The notes: generated from the sequence alone by a model not told the origin. Positions 18,782 through 29,479 are shown, counted from the first letter of the stretch. The stretch is DNA of 42,883 nt from Desulfobacteraceae bacterium (GCA_027858815.1 JAQIBZ010000088.1:1-42883), one strand, 5' to 3'. Program-made: numbers and translations.

Positions 18782-20101
18782 TTACATTGCTGTCTCCGGG
18801 TGAAAGACGTTCACTTCTTTGAGATCGTCACCCAGATATTCCCGTTCATTGGGCCCGAGAATGCCAAGGGAAAGACAGATCAATGTCCACAGATGAACCA
18901 CCGGATAGTTACCACCATAGTGCTCGCTCAATTCATGAATCTGGGCATGGCAGTTATGGCATCCCGCGATACAATAGTCTGCGCCTGTGGCCTTAATTTG
19001 TTCATCTTTTAACCGGCCATATTCCAAGCGTTCGTCTTTATATCCTGACTGCAGGAACCCGCCTCCGCCACCACAGCAGAAGTTGTTAGAGCGGTTGGGG
19101 GTCATGTCGATAAAATTTTCTTCTCCCACAACCGATTTTACAACAAACCGGAGATCTTCAGCAATGGGATCGCCAAAACTTTTCCGCACGATCTGGCAGG
19201 GATCCTGAACCGTAAATTTTACTTTCAGATCCTTGTTCCAATCTGAATTTACTTTTAATTTTCCTTCACGGATCCATTTTGCATAGTATTCATAAATATT
19301 TTTTACTTCAAAATCATGATCGATGTTAAATTTTTGCAGTCCGTACCGGACTGAGAAAGTGATGTGCCCTCACTCGGTATTGAGATATGTTTTACACCCC
19401 AATTTATGGGTCTGATCAGTTTGTGTCTGGACAATATGTTTCCAGGCATCATCGTCAGAAAGAAACATACAATAGTTCTCACCACCCCATCCCTTGGAGC
19501 CGTATGTCCAGTCGACGCCGGCTAAATGGAGAATTTTCCACAGGGGGAGCATCTCATCCGGTTCGGTTACCGGTTCTCTGGAGTTCTGGTTTAAAAAGAA
19601 TTCAGCACCCTGCTTGTCAATGGGCGCCTGCATATCCTTGAATTCCGGCTGCGCTTCCTGGTACTCTTCCAAAACGTCTTCAACCACAAACTGGAAATCC
19701 TCTCCCGTCGCTCCCATTGCGCTGCAGCTGTCATTTTTCAACGCCATATCGCAGGAGCCTATAATACCCTTGGGTCGTTCCTCTCTGGGCCAGGTCCCGC
19801 GGGCATTGTAAACCAGTTGGGGAATGTTGATTTTCATGGGGCAGACATACATGCACCGATTACACATCGTACACATCCACACCCATTTGGTGCTCATGAT
19901 TTCTTCATCCATGCCTAATGCAGCCATGCGAAGAAATTTTCGCGGGTCCATACCTTCCAGGCCCGTTGCCGGACATCCTGATGAGCAGGCACCACAAGTC
20001 AGGCAAAGATTCAGATTTCCACCTTCCGGCAGGATTTCCTTTACCTTATCTATAAAAGTACTTTTCTTTTTACCACTAAGTTTGATAGCAGGTTCAGCCA
20101 T
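18782..20101 (-). CDS. Candidate selenoprotein: HdrD-like (HdrC-HdrB) heterodisulfide-reductase-type Fe-S protein; Sec at codon 244 (TGA at 19372-19370)
   Basis: ORF 20101-19370 ends in TGA and continues in frame without stops into ORF 19189-18782; two 4Fe-4S motifs CLTCGACSSGCPATG and CTMCNRCMYVCP; CCG motif C-X39-CCG-X36-CHNC counted directly; LNTE[U]GH at the place of the ECGH motif of related proteins; hairpin 19337-19353. Confidence 0.85.
19337..19353 (-). promoter_or_regulatory. Candidate bacterial SECIS hairpin
   Basis: minus strand CAGTCC-GGTAC-GGACTG; loop begins GG, 22 nt after the TGA. Confidence 0.75.
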
Positions 20102-20200
20102 ATAAACTATCCTCCGTTCTTATTTCAATAGATTCGGTACGTAATAATTGTCAGATTCGCACCAAAAAAATTGTGATTTCAATCATTGTCAGATAAATGA

Positions 20201-21853
20201 TCACTCTTTTTTTTGACTGATTCTTTTTTCCATGTCAATAACTATTCTTGCAAAACCGGCAGCCATATTTGATGCAAGCGTCGTAAATTCCAGCCGATCC
20301 TTTTCAATTCCGACTTGTTCAAGTTTTTGGTACGCGTCATTGATTCGCCATTGCGCATACGTGTTGCCGGCTTCGGATTTACAATTCCCATGATGGCAGG
20401 CCAGTACCAGAACACCATCCGCACCTTCAACAAGTGCATCAAGTATATAATGAATATCAATTTTTCCTGCACACGGCACTTTTATCAACTGGAGGCCTTC
20501 CGGGAGTTTATAATTAAACGTTTTGGCTGCCATGCCCGCTTCATAAGCAGAATTTTGGCAGCAGAATGCCAGAATTTTAGGCGCGCTTGCCGTTTCAACC
20601 GCCGCCGCTTCTTTTATGCGCTCGGCCATTTCAGCATCTGTAAAATCAACAAGCTGGATAGCATCCATGGGACATTCACTGGCGCATATGCCGCATCCCT
20701 GACAGGCGATCGAAGATATAATGGCTTTGTCATCCCAGCTGATTGCGCCGTGGGGGCAACAACGGTAGCAGGTCAGGCAGATGGTACATTTTTCCCGGTC
20801 AACGATTGCTTTTGCGGTAAATGATTTTGTTCCTTCACCGATAAGCTGGTTGATGCGCAGAACCATATTGTCGATATCAGTACAGGATTTTGAATAATTC
20901 TGAACGTCACGGGATGAGCCAACGACAAAGATTCCTTCCCGGTTGGAATTCACCGGCAGCCGGTGGACATTTTCTTTTTGCAGAAAACCCATGGGCCCCT
21001 GGTCAATTCGCAAAACTTCAGCCAGAGAAAGATTCGTTTCATCAGCAACCAGGCTTTCTTCCACAACAATGATATCCGGATTGAGTTCGATGTTCTTTCG
21101 AATGACCGGGTCATGGAAACTGACGGTTAAGCTGTCGCCTTCCTGTTTGATAGTCGGCGCTTTTTCAAGTTTGAAATAAATAGCGCCGTTGTCCCTGCCT
21201 TTCTTATAAAGTCTTTCCAGGCCATCATCGGCAACTTTAATGTTATTTACATACACATAAGCACTGCAACCGTCCATGCTGGTAATTTCAGATACGTTGT
21301 TTAAAACGCGTTTCATCAGCAGCGGGCTCCCTTCATGAGCAAAGCCCACGAGAAAAGCAACTGTTTTTTCGCCGTTCTGAATTTCTTTTTTCGTTGTTTC
21401 TGATGCCAGAAGATTTTCAAATTCAGATAATGAAACGACATTGGCGGCCGGGGTCAGTCCATATATTTGGATTAATGAATTAAGCGCGGTATCTGTGGCA
21501 ACAACAACGGCACCGGCTTTTTTTTCTACCATGGTGTCAGCAGATAAAAATTTTAATGTAAAATTTCCGGGGTCGCCGGTGGCTTCCACCAGAGTGGATG
21601 GAGGCAGTATTTCCACATTCGCGTTGTTGGCAACTTCTGTTTCAAGCGCTTTTAAACGGTCAATTTGTGTTGAAGGTATATCCAGTATGGATAAATTGAT
21701 GTCCGTGGCATTATGCTGCGGTACCAGGATGACATTATATCCGCTTTCCGAAATTTGGGAAGCTGCTTTAAGACCGTTATAGCCGCTGCCAATCACTGCA
21801 ATATCCGTAGCCATATCAATTTTTTCTATTTCATTTTGTTGAGTTTGTTTCAT
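20201..21853 (-). CDS. QmoB-like protein: HdrA-type flavin/ferredoxin domains fused to MvhD-like C-terminus
   Basis: IAVIGSGYNGLKAASQISESGYNVILV; CTICLTCYRCCPHGAISW, CQGCGICASECPMDAI; C-term ILAFCCQNSAYEAG...VPCAGKIDIHYILDALVEGADGVLVLACHHGNCKSEAGN (MvhD). Confidence 0.88.
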   Translation of the reverse strand: MKQTQQNEIEKIDMATDIAVIGSGYNGLKAASQISESGYNVILVPQHNATDINLSILDIPSTQIDRLKALETEVANNANVEILPPSTLVEATGDPGNFTLKFLSADTMVEKKAGAVVVATDTALNSLIQIYGLTPAANVVSLSEFENLLASETTKKEIQNGEKTVAFLVGFAHEGSPLLMKRVLNNVSEITSMDGCSAYVYVNNIKVADDGLERLYKKGRDNGAIYFKLEKAPTIKQEGDSLTVSFHDPVIRKNIELNPDIIVVEESLVADETNLSLAEVLRIDQGPMGFLQKENVHRLPVNSNREGIFVVGSSRDVQNYSKSCTDIDNMVLRINQLIGEGTKSFTAKAIVDREKCTICLTCYRCCPHGAISWDDKAIISSIACQGCGICASECPMDAIQLVDFTDAEMAERIKEAAAVETASAPKILAFCCQNSAYEAGMAAKTFNYKLPEGLQLIKVPCAGKIDIHYILDALVEGADGVLVLACHHGNCKSEAGNTYAQWRINDAYQKLEQVGIEKDRLEFTTLASNMAAGFARIVIDMEKRISQKKE

Positions 21854-23103
21854 TATTTGGTCACCCCCACATATTTCAGGACGCCGCTGGCGGCCTGACC
21901 GGCTTGCGCCATTGAAGCGGCAATACTTTTCGGACCCTGTGCGGTGCCGGCAATAAACATACCGTCATTTGAGGTTGATGTTTGATCCAGTACATCAGAA
22001 TTTGCAAAAAACCCGTCTGAGTCTAAGGCGATATTCAGCTGTGCAGAAAGTTTTTCATTCTCTGAATTCGGCATGATACCGATGGAAAGTACTACCATAT
22101 CAAATTCTTCCATTGCCGGAGTACCTTCTGCTTCATCAAAAAGACGCATGTTCAGGTTATCATTTTCGACCGGGAAGATGTCCACCGGAATGCTGCGGAT
22201 AAACCGGATATCATTTTTACATGATTCATAAAATACTGGAAAGCTTTTGCCGATATTCTGAATATCCATATAAAAAATAGTGATATCAAGGTCCGGGTTT
22301 TGGTGTTTGAGCGATTCTGCAGTTCTGAGTGCGTAAGGACAACAAACCTGAGAGCACCAAAGGTTGCCCAGATTTTCATCTCTGCTGCCGACACACTGGA
22401 TAAACGCGACTTTTTGAACTTCTGCACCGTCTGATGGTCTGGCCAGAAATCCTTTTTGACGTTTGATCCGTTCAAGGTCCAGTCCGCTGATGACATTGGG
22501 GAATTTATCATATCCGTAAACGCTTTTACGATTCGGATCAAACGGCGTAAAACCGGTGGCAACGACAACAGCGTCAGCCGTCAGATTTTCAGACGATGCT
22601 TTATCTGATACGGAAATTGCCCCTTCCGGGCAGACCTCTTTTAAAGCAATTTTATTTTCATCAATTTTACTGGTATTGATCGCATACAGCGGGGTATTAT
22701 TTTTTGAATATCCCTGCAAGATCACATTATTTTCTTTGAGTTTATCATAGCAGATACCGCAGTTGGTGCACTTTTGTGCATCAATGAATGCTGCGGATTT
22801 TTTTACTTTTATTGAATATCCATTGTTTTTCTTTATGGTATTCTTTTCAATGGATTCTATTTCAGTGGATAAATGAACATTTATTTTGTCGTTTTCAACA
22901 ACATCTTTAAGCATTTTTTCCACGGAACACGCCCCGCACTGCAGACATTCAGATGTCGCCTTGCAGGTATACTGGATGGCATGCCCGCCCAGAAAGCCGC
23001 TTTTCTCAACAAGATCTACATTCAATCCTGCCTCGGCAAGTTCCTGAGCCGCTGTCATCCCGGCGATACCACCGCCAATGATCATGACATTTTTCGGTTC
23101 CAT
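21853..23103 (-). CDS. hdrA: HdrA-like FAD/4Fe-4S protein
   Basis: NVMIIGGGIAGMTAAQELAEAGLNVDLVEKSGFLGGHA; VAFIQCVGSRDENLGNLWCSQVCCPYALR; CTNCGICYDK. Confidence 0.88.
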   Translation of the reverse strand: MEPKNVMIIGGGIAGMTAAQELAEAGLNVDLVEKSGFLGGHAIQYTCKATSECLQCGACSVEKMLKDVVENDKINVHLSTEIESIEKNTIKKNNGYSIKVKKSAAFIDAQKCTNCGICYDKLKENNVILQGYSKNNTPLYAINTSKIDENKIALKEVCPEGAISVSDKASSENLTADAVVVATGFTPFDPNRKSVYGYDKFPNVISGLDLERIKRQKGFLARPSDGAEVQKVAFIQCVGSRDENLGNLWCSQVCCPYALRTAESLKHQNPDLDITIFYMDIQNIGKSFPVFYESCKNDIRFIRSIPVDIFPVENDNLNMRLFDEAEGTPAMEEFDMVVLSIGIMPNSENEKLSAQLNIALDSDGFFANSDVLDQTSTSNDGMFIAGTAQGPKSIAASMAQAGQAASGVLKYVGVTK

Positions 23104-23168
23104 TTGTTTAACACTCCTTTATTGATTTAGTTGTGTAAGCCGCAGGGTTTATTTGTTAAACAGGAATG

Positions 23169-24092
23169 TTATACCTGTGGTCTTGGAAGCATGCCTGCGC
23201 GCTCGGCAATTTCAGGGACTTTGTGTTCCCATTCAATTGCCATGAGATGAACACCGGCAATGCCCTTCATTTCCTTGAATTCTGCAATTTGTTCACAGGC
23301 CATTTTGATACCTTCATCCGCCTGATCTTTTTTATCAACACCCTTGAGACGGTCGATTACATAGTCCGGAACATCCATGCCCGGAACTTTGGCTTTCATG
23401 TACCGTGCCATACCAAGGCTCTTCATGGGGGTGACACCGGGAAGAATGTATGTTTTTTCAGTTAATCCCATGTCATTGGCGCGTTTGATCCACTCTCGCA
23501 TCTTTTCCATGTTGAAAACGCATTGGGTCTGAATAAAATCAGCCCCGGCCTGGACTTTTTTGGCCAGCCGGAAAACCCGCCATTCAAAAGGTTCAGCAAA
23601 AGGGTTGGCGGCTGCGCCGATAAACATCTTGGGCGGCTCATCAATTTCCTGGCCGTTTAAAAAGGTTCCTTCATCCCGCATGTTTTTGACCATATTAATT
23701 AATTGGGTGGAATCAATATCAAAAACACCTTTGGATTGGGGGTGGTCACCAAACTGCTGGTGATCGCCGGACAGACATAGTATATTTCTGACCCCGTGGG
23801 CATATGCACCGAGAATATCCCCCTGCATAGCCAGTCGGTTTCTATCACGGCATACCATCTGGTAGTTGGGTTCCAGTCCTTCGGCAATGGCAAACAAAGA
23901 TGCTGCCCAGCTGGACATACGCACAACAGCTGTCTGATTATCAGTAATATTTACCGAATCAACCATCCCTTTTAAAGGCTTGGCTTTTTTTCTGAGGGCT
24001 TCAATATTTGAACCGCGGGGGGGGCCCAGTTCTCCGGTAAAGGCAAAGTGACCGGCTGTTAATATCTTTTCGAGTTTACTTCCTGATTTCAT
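23169..24092 (-). CDS. metF: Methylenetetrahydrofolate reductase
   Basis: FAFTGELGPPRGSNIEALRKKAKPLKGMVDSVNITDNQTAVVRMSSWAASLFAIAEGLEPNYQMVCRDRNRLAMQGDILGAYAHGVRNILCLSGDHQQFGDHP. Confidence 0.92.
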   Translation of the reverse strand: MKSGSKLEKILTAGHFAFTGELGPPRGSNIEALRKKAKPLKGMVDSVNITDNQTAVVRMSSWAASLFAIAEGLEPNYQMVCRDRNRLAMQGDILGAYAHGVRNILCLSGDHQQFGDHPQSKGVFDIDSTQLINMVKNMRDEGTFLNGQEIDEPPKMFIGAAANPFAEPFEWRVFRLAKKVQAGADFIQTQCVFNMEKMREWIKRANDMGLTEKTYILPGVTPMKSLGMARYMKAKVPGMDVPDYVIDRLKGVDKKDQADEGIKMACEQIAEFKEMKGIAGVHLMAIEWEHKVPEIAERAGMLPRPQV

Positions 24093-24186
24093 AATCTGTT
24101 CCTCTTCTTAAAATTCTTATATTACCGATGGCGGTGAAAAACCGTATCGATAAACAAAGTATATAAAAGGTTGCTATTATAAATGA

Positions 24187-24864
24187 CTATTCTACTGATG
24201 CTTTTCGTTCTTCATAACCAGGCTGAATCAGTGTCTGCGGTGTCTGATTCCGCCAGTCGTTTGGCGGACAAATTTTTGTGATGTTGGCCAGACGCCCCTG
24301 CTTTGCGAGCCGTTCATAAATCATGTACCAGGCGCAAGGTTGATCTTTATTTATTTCACAGCTTGTCTGGTTGGTGCCTCCGCAGGGACCGTTAAACAGG
24401 CTTTTGGCACACATGGTTACCGGGCAGATGCCGCCGGTCATGCCAAGGACGCATGTTCCGCAGGCTCTGCATCGTTCTTCATACCATCCGACGTCTTTGT
24501 TAACACCGATAAACGTCGTATTAACTGCCGGGAAAACAGGAATTTCCGGATATCGTTCCGCTAAAAACTGAATACCGGCGCCGCATGCCATGGAAAGCAG
24601 AGCATCGTATTCTCCCACGATGTCCTTGATTTCATCTAAAAATTCAAAATCGCACTGGCGTTGAACCGTGGCTTCCCCAAAAGTTGCCGGAACATTTTCT
24701 GATTTCCGGCTTAACTTGAGTTCTGCACTTAAAACACCGACTTCTTTTTCTCCGCCGGCCAGGCAGACCGCAACACACGTTCCACAACCGACCACCAGAA
24801 CTTTTTTATAATCTTGAATCGATTCCTTGATTTCATTAAATGGTTTTCTTTCTGCAACAATCAT
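24187..24864 (-). CDS. metV: Methylene-THF reductase C-terminal/MetV-like zinc/Fe-S protein
   Basis: IVAERKPFNEIKESIQDYKKVLVVGCGTCVAVCLAGGEKEVGVLSAELK...CRACGTCVLGMTGGICPVTMCAKSLFNGPCGGT; start set at RBS-preceded ATG (aaggagggaagcctcATG). Confidence 0.88.
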   Translation of the reverse strand: MIVAERKPFNEIKESIQDYKKVLVVGCGTCVAVCLAGGEKEVGVLSAELKLSRKSENVPATFGEATVQRQCDFEFLDEIKDIVGEYDALLSMACGAGIQFLAERYPEIPVFPAVNTTFIGVNKDVGWYEERCRACGTCVLGMTGGICPVTMCAKSLFNGPCGGTNQTSCEINKDQPCAWYMIYERLAKQGRLANITKICPPNDWRNQTPQTLIQPGYEERKASVE

Positions 24865-25267
24865 GAGGCTTCCCTCCTTAAGTATGTGAAACAAAAGATA
24901 TTTGCCACGAAAATTCTGTACGATGCGAAAGCGCAGAAACAGAGCCGGAAAATATATTGTTTCAAGTGTATATCGTTTTTTAATGCATATTAATTAATTC
25001 AAACAGGGTCTTTGTACATAAAATTCATAAACAAAACAAATTGGGCATCTTAAAAAAAGAAAAAAAGATATAAAACATGAAAAAAAATACAAAGTCAAGC
25101 ATGTTCCTGTTGGCATTTTAAAAAAACAAAAGAATAAAAGAATAAAATTAAAATACACTGGCATTTTATTAAATTGACAGAAAAATTTTACTTGCATAGA
25201 ATACTTAGATTTTAATAGCAGGTAAAACTTATCAGCTACCTGTTGCTTTTTACGGGACCATCAATAC

Positions 25268-25420
25268 TGACGGCTTCGTAAAAAGTCCAAATTCTTTGTT
25301 GCGCTGCATTCTTCGTTTCTTTAAAGTACGCTAAGTACGAATCATCACTCAGAATTTGCGCGCCTTGAATTTGAACTTTTATACTTTGCCGTCGGAATTC
25401 GACTTTTTACGAGAGCATCA
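25268..25420. repeat. Dispersed repeat family B, copy 2
   Basis: TGACGGCTTCGTAAAAAGTC ... GACTTTTTACGAGAGCATCA inverted ends. Confidence 0.8.
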
Positions 25421-25444
25421 AAACTCATGCGGCTGTAAAAGAAT

Positions 25445-26023
25445 ATGTTAAATTATAGAAATCAGGTTCTTGCTGTTGCCGTACTGGTTTGCTGGTGGGT
25501 TTTGACCGGAGTGAATTTATTTGCGTTCAACGCTCCGGAGAATGAACAACAAGCATCCGGGAAAACTGAAGCGCCGTTTTTGAATAACGCTTTGGAGGCA
25601 GTTGCCGATTTTCCGGTATACCTGTATTTTGCTGATAATAATAATCAATACCTTCTGGGTGAGGAAAGAGACGGTCTCGGAGCCGGTGATCCGGTACTAT
25701 TTTGCCGACAGATTATGAATGCTTTGATTCAGGGGCCCCACAGTGGGCTGGTTCCAACAATGCCTTTGGCAACGGAAATCAGAGCAATCTATATTGATGA
25801 AAAAACAGCTTATGTTGATTTTACCCGGGAGATTGCGGTATCGCATTCGGGCGGTATCCTTTCGGAATTGATGACCATTTATTCAATTGTAAACACCCTG
25901 GTGCTGAATGTTGACGGGGTGGATCAGGTCAAAATATTAATAGGGGGACAGGAGGCGGAAACATTATCCGGTCATATTGACATCCGGTTCCCTTTAAATG
26001 CGGATATGCTTTTAATCAGATGA
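25445..26023 (+). CDS. GerMN (Spore_GermN) domain-containing protein
   Basis: [97 protein letters not shown]. Confidence 0.88.
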   Translation: MLNYRNQVLAVAVLVCWWVLTGVNLFAFNAPENEQQASGKTEAPFLNNALEAVADFPVYLYFADNNNQYLLGEERDGLGAGDPVLFCRQIMNALIQGPHSGLVPTMPLATEIRAIYIDEKTAYVDFTREIAVSHSGGILSELMTIYSIVNTLVLNVDGVDQVKILIGGQEAETLSGHIDIRFPLNADMLLIR

Positions 26024-28050
26024 AAAATAATCAAATCAGTCAAATCAGGAATATCGGCATTATTGCCCATATTGATGCGGGAAAAACAACCGTTACCGAA
26101 CGGATTCTTTATTATACCGGTCGATCCCATAAAATTGGTGAAGTCCATGACGGCGAAGCGGTGATGGACTGGATGCCGGATGAGCAGGAACGGGGGATTA
26201 CCATTACCTCAGCGGTCACCACCTGTAACTGGAAAAACAGTGAAATTCAGATTATTGATACCCCGGGCCACGTGGATTTTACCATAGAGGTGGAACGCTC
26301 TTTGCGGGTTTTAGATGGTGCGGTGGGTGTGTTCTGTGCGGTGGGTGGTGTTGAACCGCAGTCTGAGACGGTCTGGCATCAGGCGGATAAATATCTGGTA
26401 CCCAAGATGGCGTTTATTAATAAAATGGATCGTATCGGCGCTGATTTTTTCAGGACCGTAGATATGATCACCCAGCGTTTGAATGCGAATCCCCTGCTAT
26501 TACAGCTTCCCATCGGGCAGGAAGATAGTTTTACCGGGGTCATTGATTTGCTTGAAATGAAGCAGATTATATGGGATTCCGATGATCCCAATGCGGAGAT
26601 TCAAACAAGCGATATTGATGATAAATATGCTGATCAGGCGAAGGAATACCGGGACAAGCTGGTTGAACAGGTTGCGGAAGTAGATGACGAGATTATGGAA
26701 GCATATCTGGAAGAGGCCGCCATATCAGACGATCAGCTGAGGGCAGTCATTCGAAAAGCAACATTGCAGCTAAAACTGGTTCCTGTTTTATGCGGAACTG
26801 CATTGAAAAATAAGGGCGTGCAGCCACTGCTGGATGCTGTTGTCAAGTTTTTGCCCAGTCCGCTTGATGTACCGCCGATTCAGGGGCATCATCCGGAAAC
26901 CGGTGAACTGGTGGAATGCACGGCAAAGAAAAAAGCCCCTCTGGTAGCATTGATTTTTAAAGTTTCCATGATGGAAGGCCGAAAATTATCATTTGTTCGG
27001 GTTTACAGCGGACAGTTGAAGGCCGGGGTGGATGTATACAATCCTTCCCGCAAGAAAAATGAGAAAGTTTCACGAATTTTGCGGATGCACGCCAACAAAC
27101 GGGATCGGGTGGATTCAGCAGATCCCGGCAGTATCGTAGGTGTTGTGGGCCTTAAAGACTCATCCACCGGTGAAACCCTTTGTAATGAAGCCTCTCCGGT
27201 GTTGCTGGAACAAATGGAATTTCACAAACCGGTAATTTCAATTTCAGTGGAGCCCAAAACCCATAATGATCAGGAGAAACTGGATCAGGTGCTGGAAAAA
27301 TTAATGGCAGAAGACCCCACGCTTCAGGTAAAGCAGGATGAAGATACCGGTCAGACCATATTATCCGGGATGGGAGAACTGCATCTTGAAATCATTACCA
27401 GCCGGATGCAGCGGGAGTTTAATACCAATGTGAATATCGGCAAACCCCAGGTGGTTTATCGGGAAACACTGGCCAAAGAAGCTTCTGCATCCGCCGTATT
27501 TGATAAAGAAGTTGCCGGTCAACGGCATTTTGCCGAAGTCGCAATCAAGCTCCGGCCCCTGACCCGCGGCAGCGGCAGTCGTTTCAAATCAGAAATCGAC
27601 CCGGGTCTTATTCCTGAAACGTTTATGGCCGCCATAGAAAAAGGGGTTACGGATGCCATGGAGTATGGTGATTTGATGGGGTATCCGGTGGTGGATGTTG
27701 AATCCGTTCTGACCGGCGGCAGTTACAAGGACTCCCAGGGTACAGAGCTGGCATACACGGTTAGTGCATCCATGGCCTGTCGTGAAGCATTTAAAAAAGG
27801 TGCTCCCTTTTTGCTTGAACCGATTATGGATGTTGAGGTGTTTGTGCCGGAATCTTTTATGGGAGAGGTGATCGGTGATTTAAATTCCCGGGGCGGAAAA
27901 ATTGAGTCTATTTCATCAAAAGCCGACAGCCAGATTATTGCGGCCAGCGTTTCGCTGTCAAAAATGTTCGGTTATGCAACTGCCTTGAGATCTTCTTCCC
28001 AGGGCCGGGGAAATTTTTCAATGAAGTTTTCGCATTTTGATAAGAGTTAA
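26020..28050 (+). CDS. fusA: Elongation factor G paralogue
   Basis: [24 protein letters not shown]..., [49 protein letters not shown] overlap with the GerMN gene. Confidence 0.95.
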   Translation: MKNNQISQIRNIGIIAHIDAGKTTVTERILYYTGRSHKIGEVHDGEAVMDWMPDEQERGITITSAVTTCNWKNSEIQIIDTPGHVDFTIEVERSLRVLDGAVGVFCAVGGVEPQSETVWHQADKYLVPKMAFINKMDRIGADFFRTVDMITQRLNANPLLLQLPIGQEDSFTGVIDLLEMKQIIWDSDDPNAEIQTSDIDDKYADQAKEYRDKLVEQVAEVDDEIMEAYLEEAAISDDQLRAVIRKATLQLKLVPVLCGTALKNKGVQPLLDAVVKFLPSPLDVPPIQGHHPETGELVECTAKKKAPLVALIFKVSMMEGRKLSFVRVYSGQLKAGVDVYNPSRKKNEKVSRILRMHANKRDRVDSADPGSIVGVVGLKDSSTGETLCNEASPVLLEQMEFHKPVISISVEPKTHNDQEKLDQVLEKLMAEDPTLQVKQDEDTGQTILSGMGELHLEIITSRMQREFNTNVNIGKPQVVYRETLAKEASASAVFDKEVAGQRHFAEVAIKLRPLTRGSGSRFKSEIDPGLIPETFMAAIEKGVTDAMEYGDLMGYPVVDVESVLTGGSYKDSQGTELAYTVSASMACREAFKKGAPFLLEPIMDVEVFVPESFMGEVIGDLNSRGGKIESISSKADSQIIAASVSLSKMFGYATALRSSSQGRGNFSMKFSHFDKS

Positions 28051-28141
28051 TGGCATCGACAAAAGTCGGATTTCGACGGCATAGTATAAACGGTCACCAA
28101 TCTCAATATCTTGTATGCCGGAAAATCAGAAAACGGTGATG

Positions 28142-28194
28142 AAAGTTATCGATATTCCGCGCTTCTTAAAATTTCTGCAATACTGCCGTTTTTA
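28142..28194. repeat. Dispersed repeat family A, copy 4 (reverse orientation)
   Basis: GAAAGTTATCGATATTCCGCGCTTCTTAAAATTTCTGCAATACTGCCGTTTTT is the reverse complement of the family A consensus. Confidence 0.85.
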
Positions 28195-28646
28195 GCTACA
28201 AATTGGCACTCGCTGGCATCGATCAAAAGGTATATTTTAAGCCTTGGTGATTGTGTACGGATTTTTCCCTTAGTATTATAAAGGTTTAGGTATTTCAACA
28301 GCTTTTTTGCGTGTTCGGCATCGGGTGTACAAGTGGCGACAGGTGTGTGTCAGATTAAAGAGTTTTCTTTTTTTGTCTTTTAAAGGCGGTTTTTTAGGTG
28401 AAAGAGGGGCGGATTATCGGCAGGATTTTACCAGGGTTTTTTGCTTTTTTTCTTTAACCGCTGATGTTTTTGGGGTGGGATTTTTTAAAAATGATGGGGT
28501 AGAAGTTTCAAGCTTTCTGCAAAAAATCGGATTTTATTTTTTAAAAAATCTGTGTCTGTTTTGTCAAAATTGGAAGGATGGATTTCAACTTTGCGAATTA
28601 AAATTTTAAAAAATGTCTGTTCAACTGAGTCATTCAAAAATCGCAG

Positions 28647-28850
28647 TTAAAGAAAAAATTCCGGATCATTTTCATCTCGCAGGGGTGAGCGCACAAATTT
28701 TGACAGGTCTTCTCTAAACGGGTAGCAGAGATATTCTAATCCTTCCCGGATGCTTTTTGCTTTTTCCTGGTTGTCAAAATCAATGGTTGTGATCAGGTTC
28801 TTTTATTCTTCCAGCAGGATTTTTAATGCATGATGATAGCCGATTTCCAT
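28647..28850 (-). pseudogene. Small conserved-looking ORF interrupted by TAA
   Basis: MEIGYHHALKILLEE*KNLITTIDFDNQEKAKSIREGLEYLCYPFREDLSKFVRSPLRDENDPEFFL*; in-frame TAA at 28803-28805. Confidence 0.35.
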
Positions 28851-29019
28851 GAATGGTCCTTTGTAAAAAATTTTACAGGAAGGGATTTTTTGTTGTGCTC
28901 CTGGACAAAAAACAGAAACGGCGGTTAAAAGAAAAAATAATAACCGCCGTTGTTTGAATGATTATTTGGGGAACGGGTTATAATTCAAGTACAGGAACTG
29001 TTTAATTGCCCGACACCAC

Positions 29020-29214
29020 TCACACGATATTGTCTTTTCTCTTAAATATCCCTGATAGAATTAAATAAAATAATGCAAATACATTAAAAAAAATTGCATA
29101 AAATATCCATCTATACATGTTTAGTCTTCTGGATTTTGCAATAAGAATTACAGTAATTATGGAAAATAAATTAATGATTATTAAGGCATACCGTATTAGT
29201 GAATAATCAATCAT
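29020..29214 (-). CDS. Small membrane protein
   Basis: 64-aa ORF with two hydrophobic helices. Confidence 0.5.
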   Translation of the reverse strand: MIDYSLIRYALIIINLFSIITVILIAKSRRLNMYRWIFYAIFFNVFALFYLILSGIFKRKDNIV

Positions 29215-29218
29215 GATC

Positions 29219-29479
29219 TTATAAAAATATTCCCATTATATATTTATCACAAAGCCCAAAAAGAAAGGCCAACAAGAAAATTACGATTAAGAATTTGATT
29301 CTTTTATCAGCCGATGGATCAATATTACTAGGGTAAAAGATCAAATATATTATGGCAAGAAAGCCAAAAATACTCCCGATTAAAAACCATAGATAAGGAT
29401 TTTTCTTTTCATGTTTGGCGATAAAAAAACAAACAAGAGCTGATATTAGAATATAGACAACACATGTTAATTCAAACAT
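29219..29479 (-). CDS. Small three-helix membrane protein
   Basis: 86-aa ORF, MFELTCVVYILISALVCFFIAKHEKKNPYLWFLIGSIFGFLAIIYLIFYP... Confidence 0.55.
   Translation of the reverse strand: MFELTCVVYILISALVCFFIAKHEKKNPYLWFLIGSIFGFLAIIYLIFYPSNIDPSADKRIKFLIVIFLLAFLFGLCDKYIMGIFL

Noticed and set aside
19387-20105. Plus-strand ORFs of 84-105 aa over the HdrD-like gene
   Set aside because: Antisense to conserved Fe-S coding sequence.
28307-28609. 100-aa plus ORF rich in Phe/Leu/Lys
   Set aside because: Low-complexity T/G-rich intergenic sequence after EF-G; no RBS or family resemblance.
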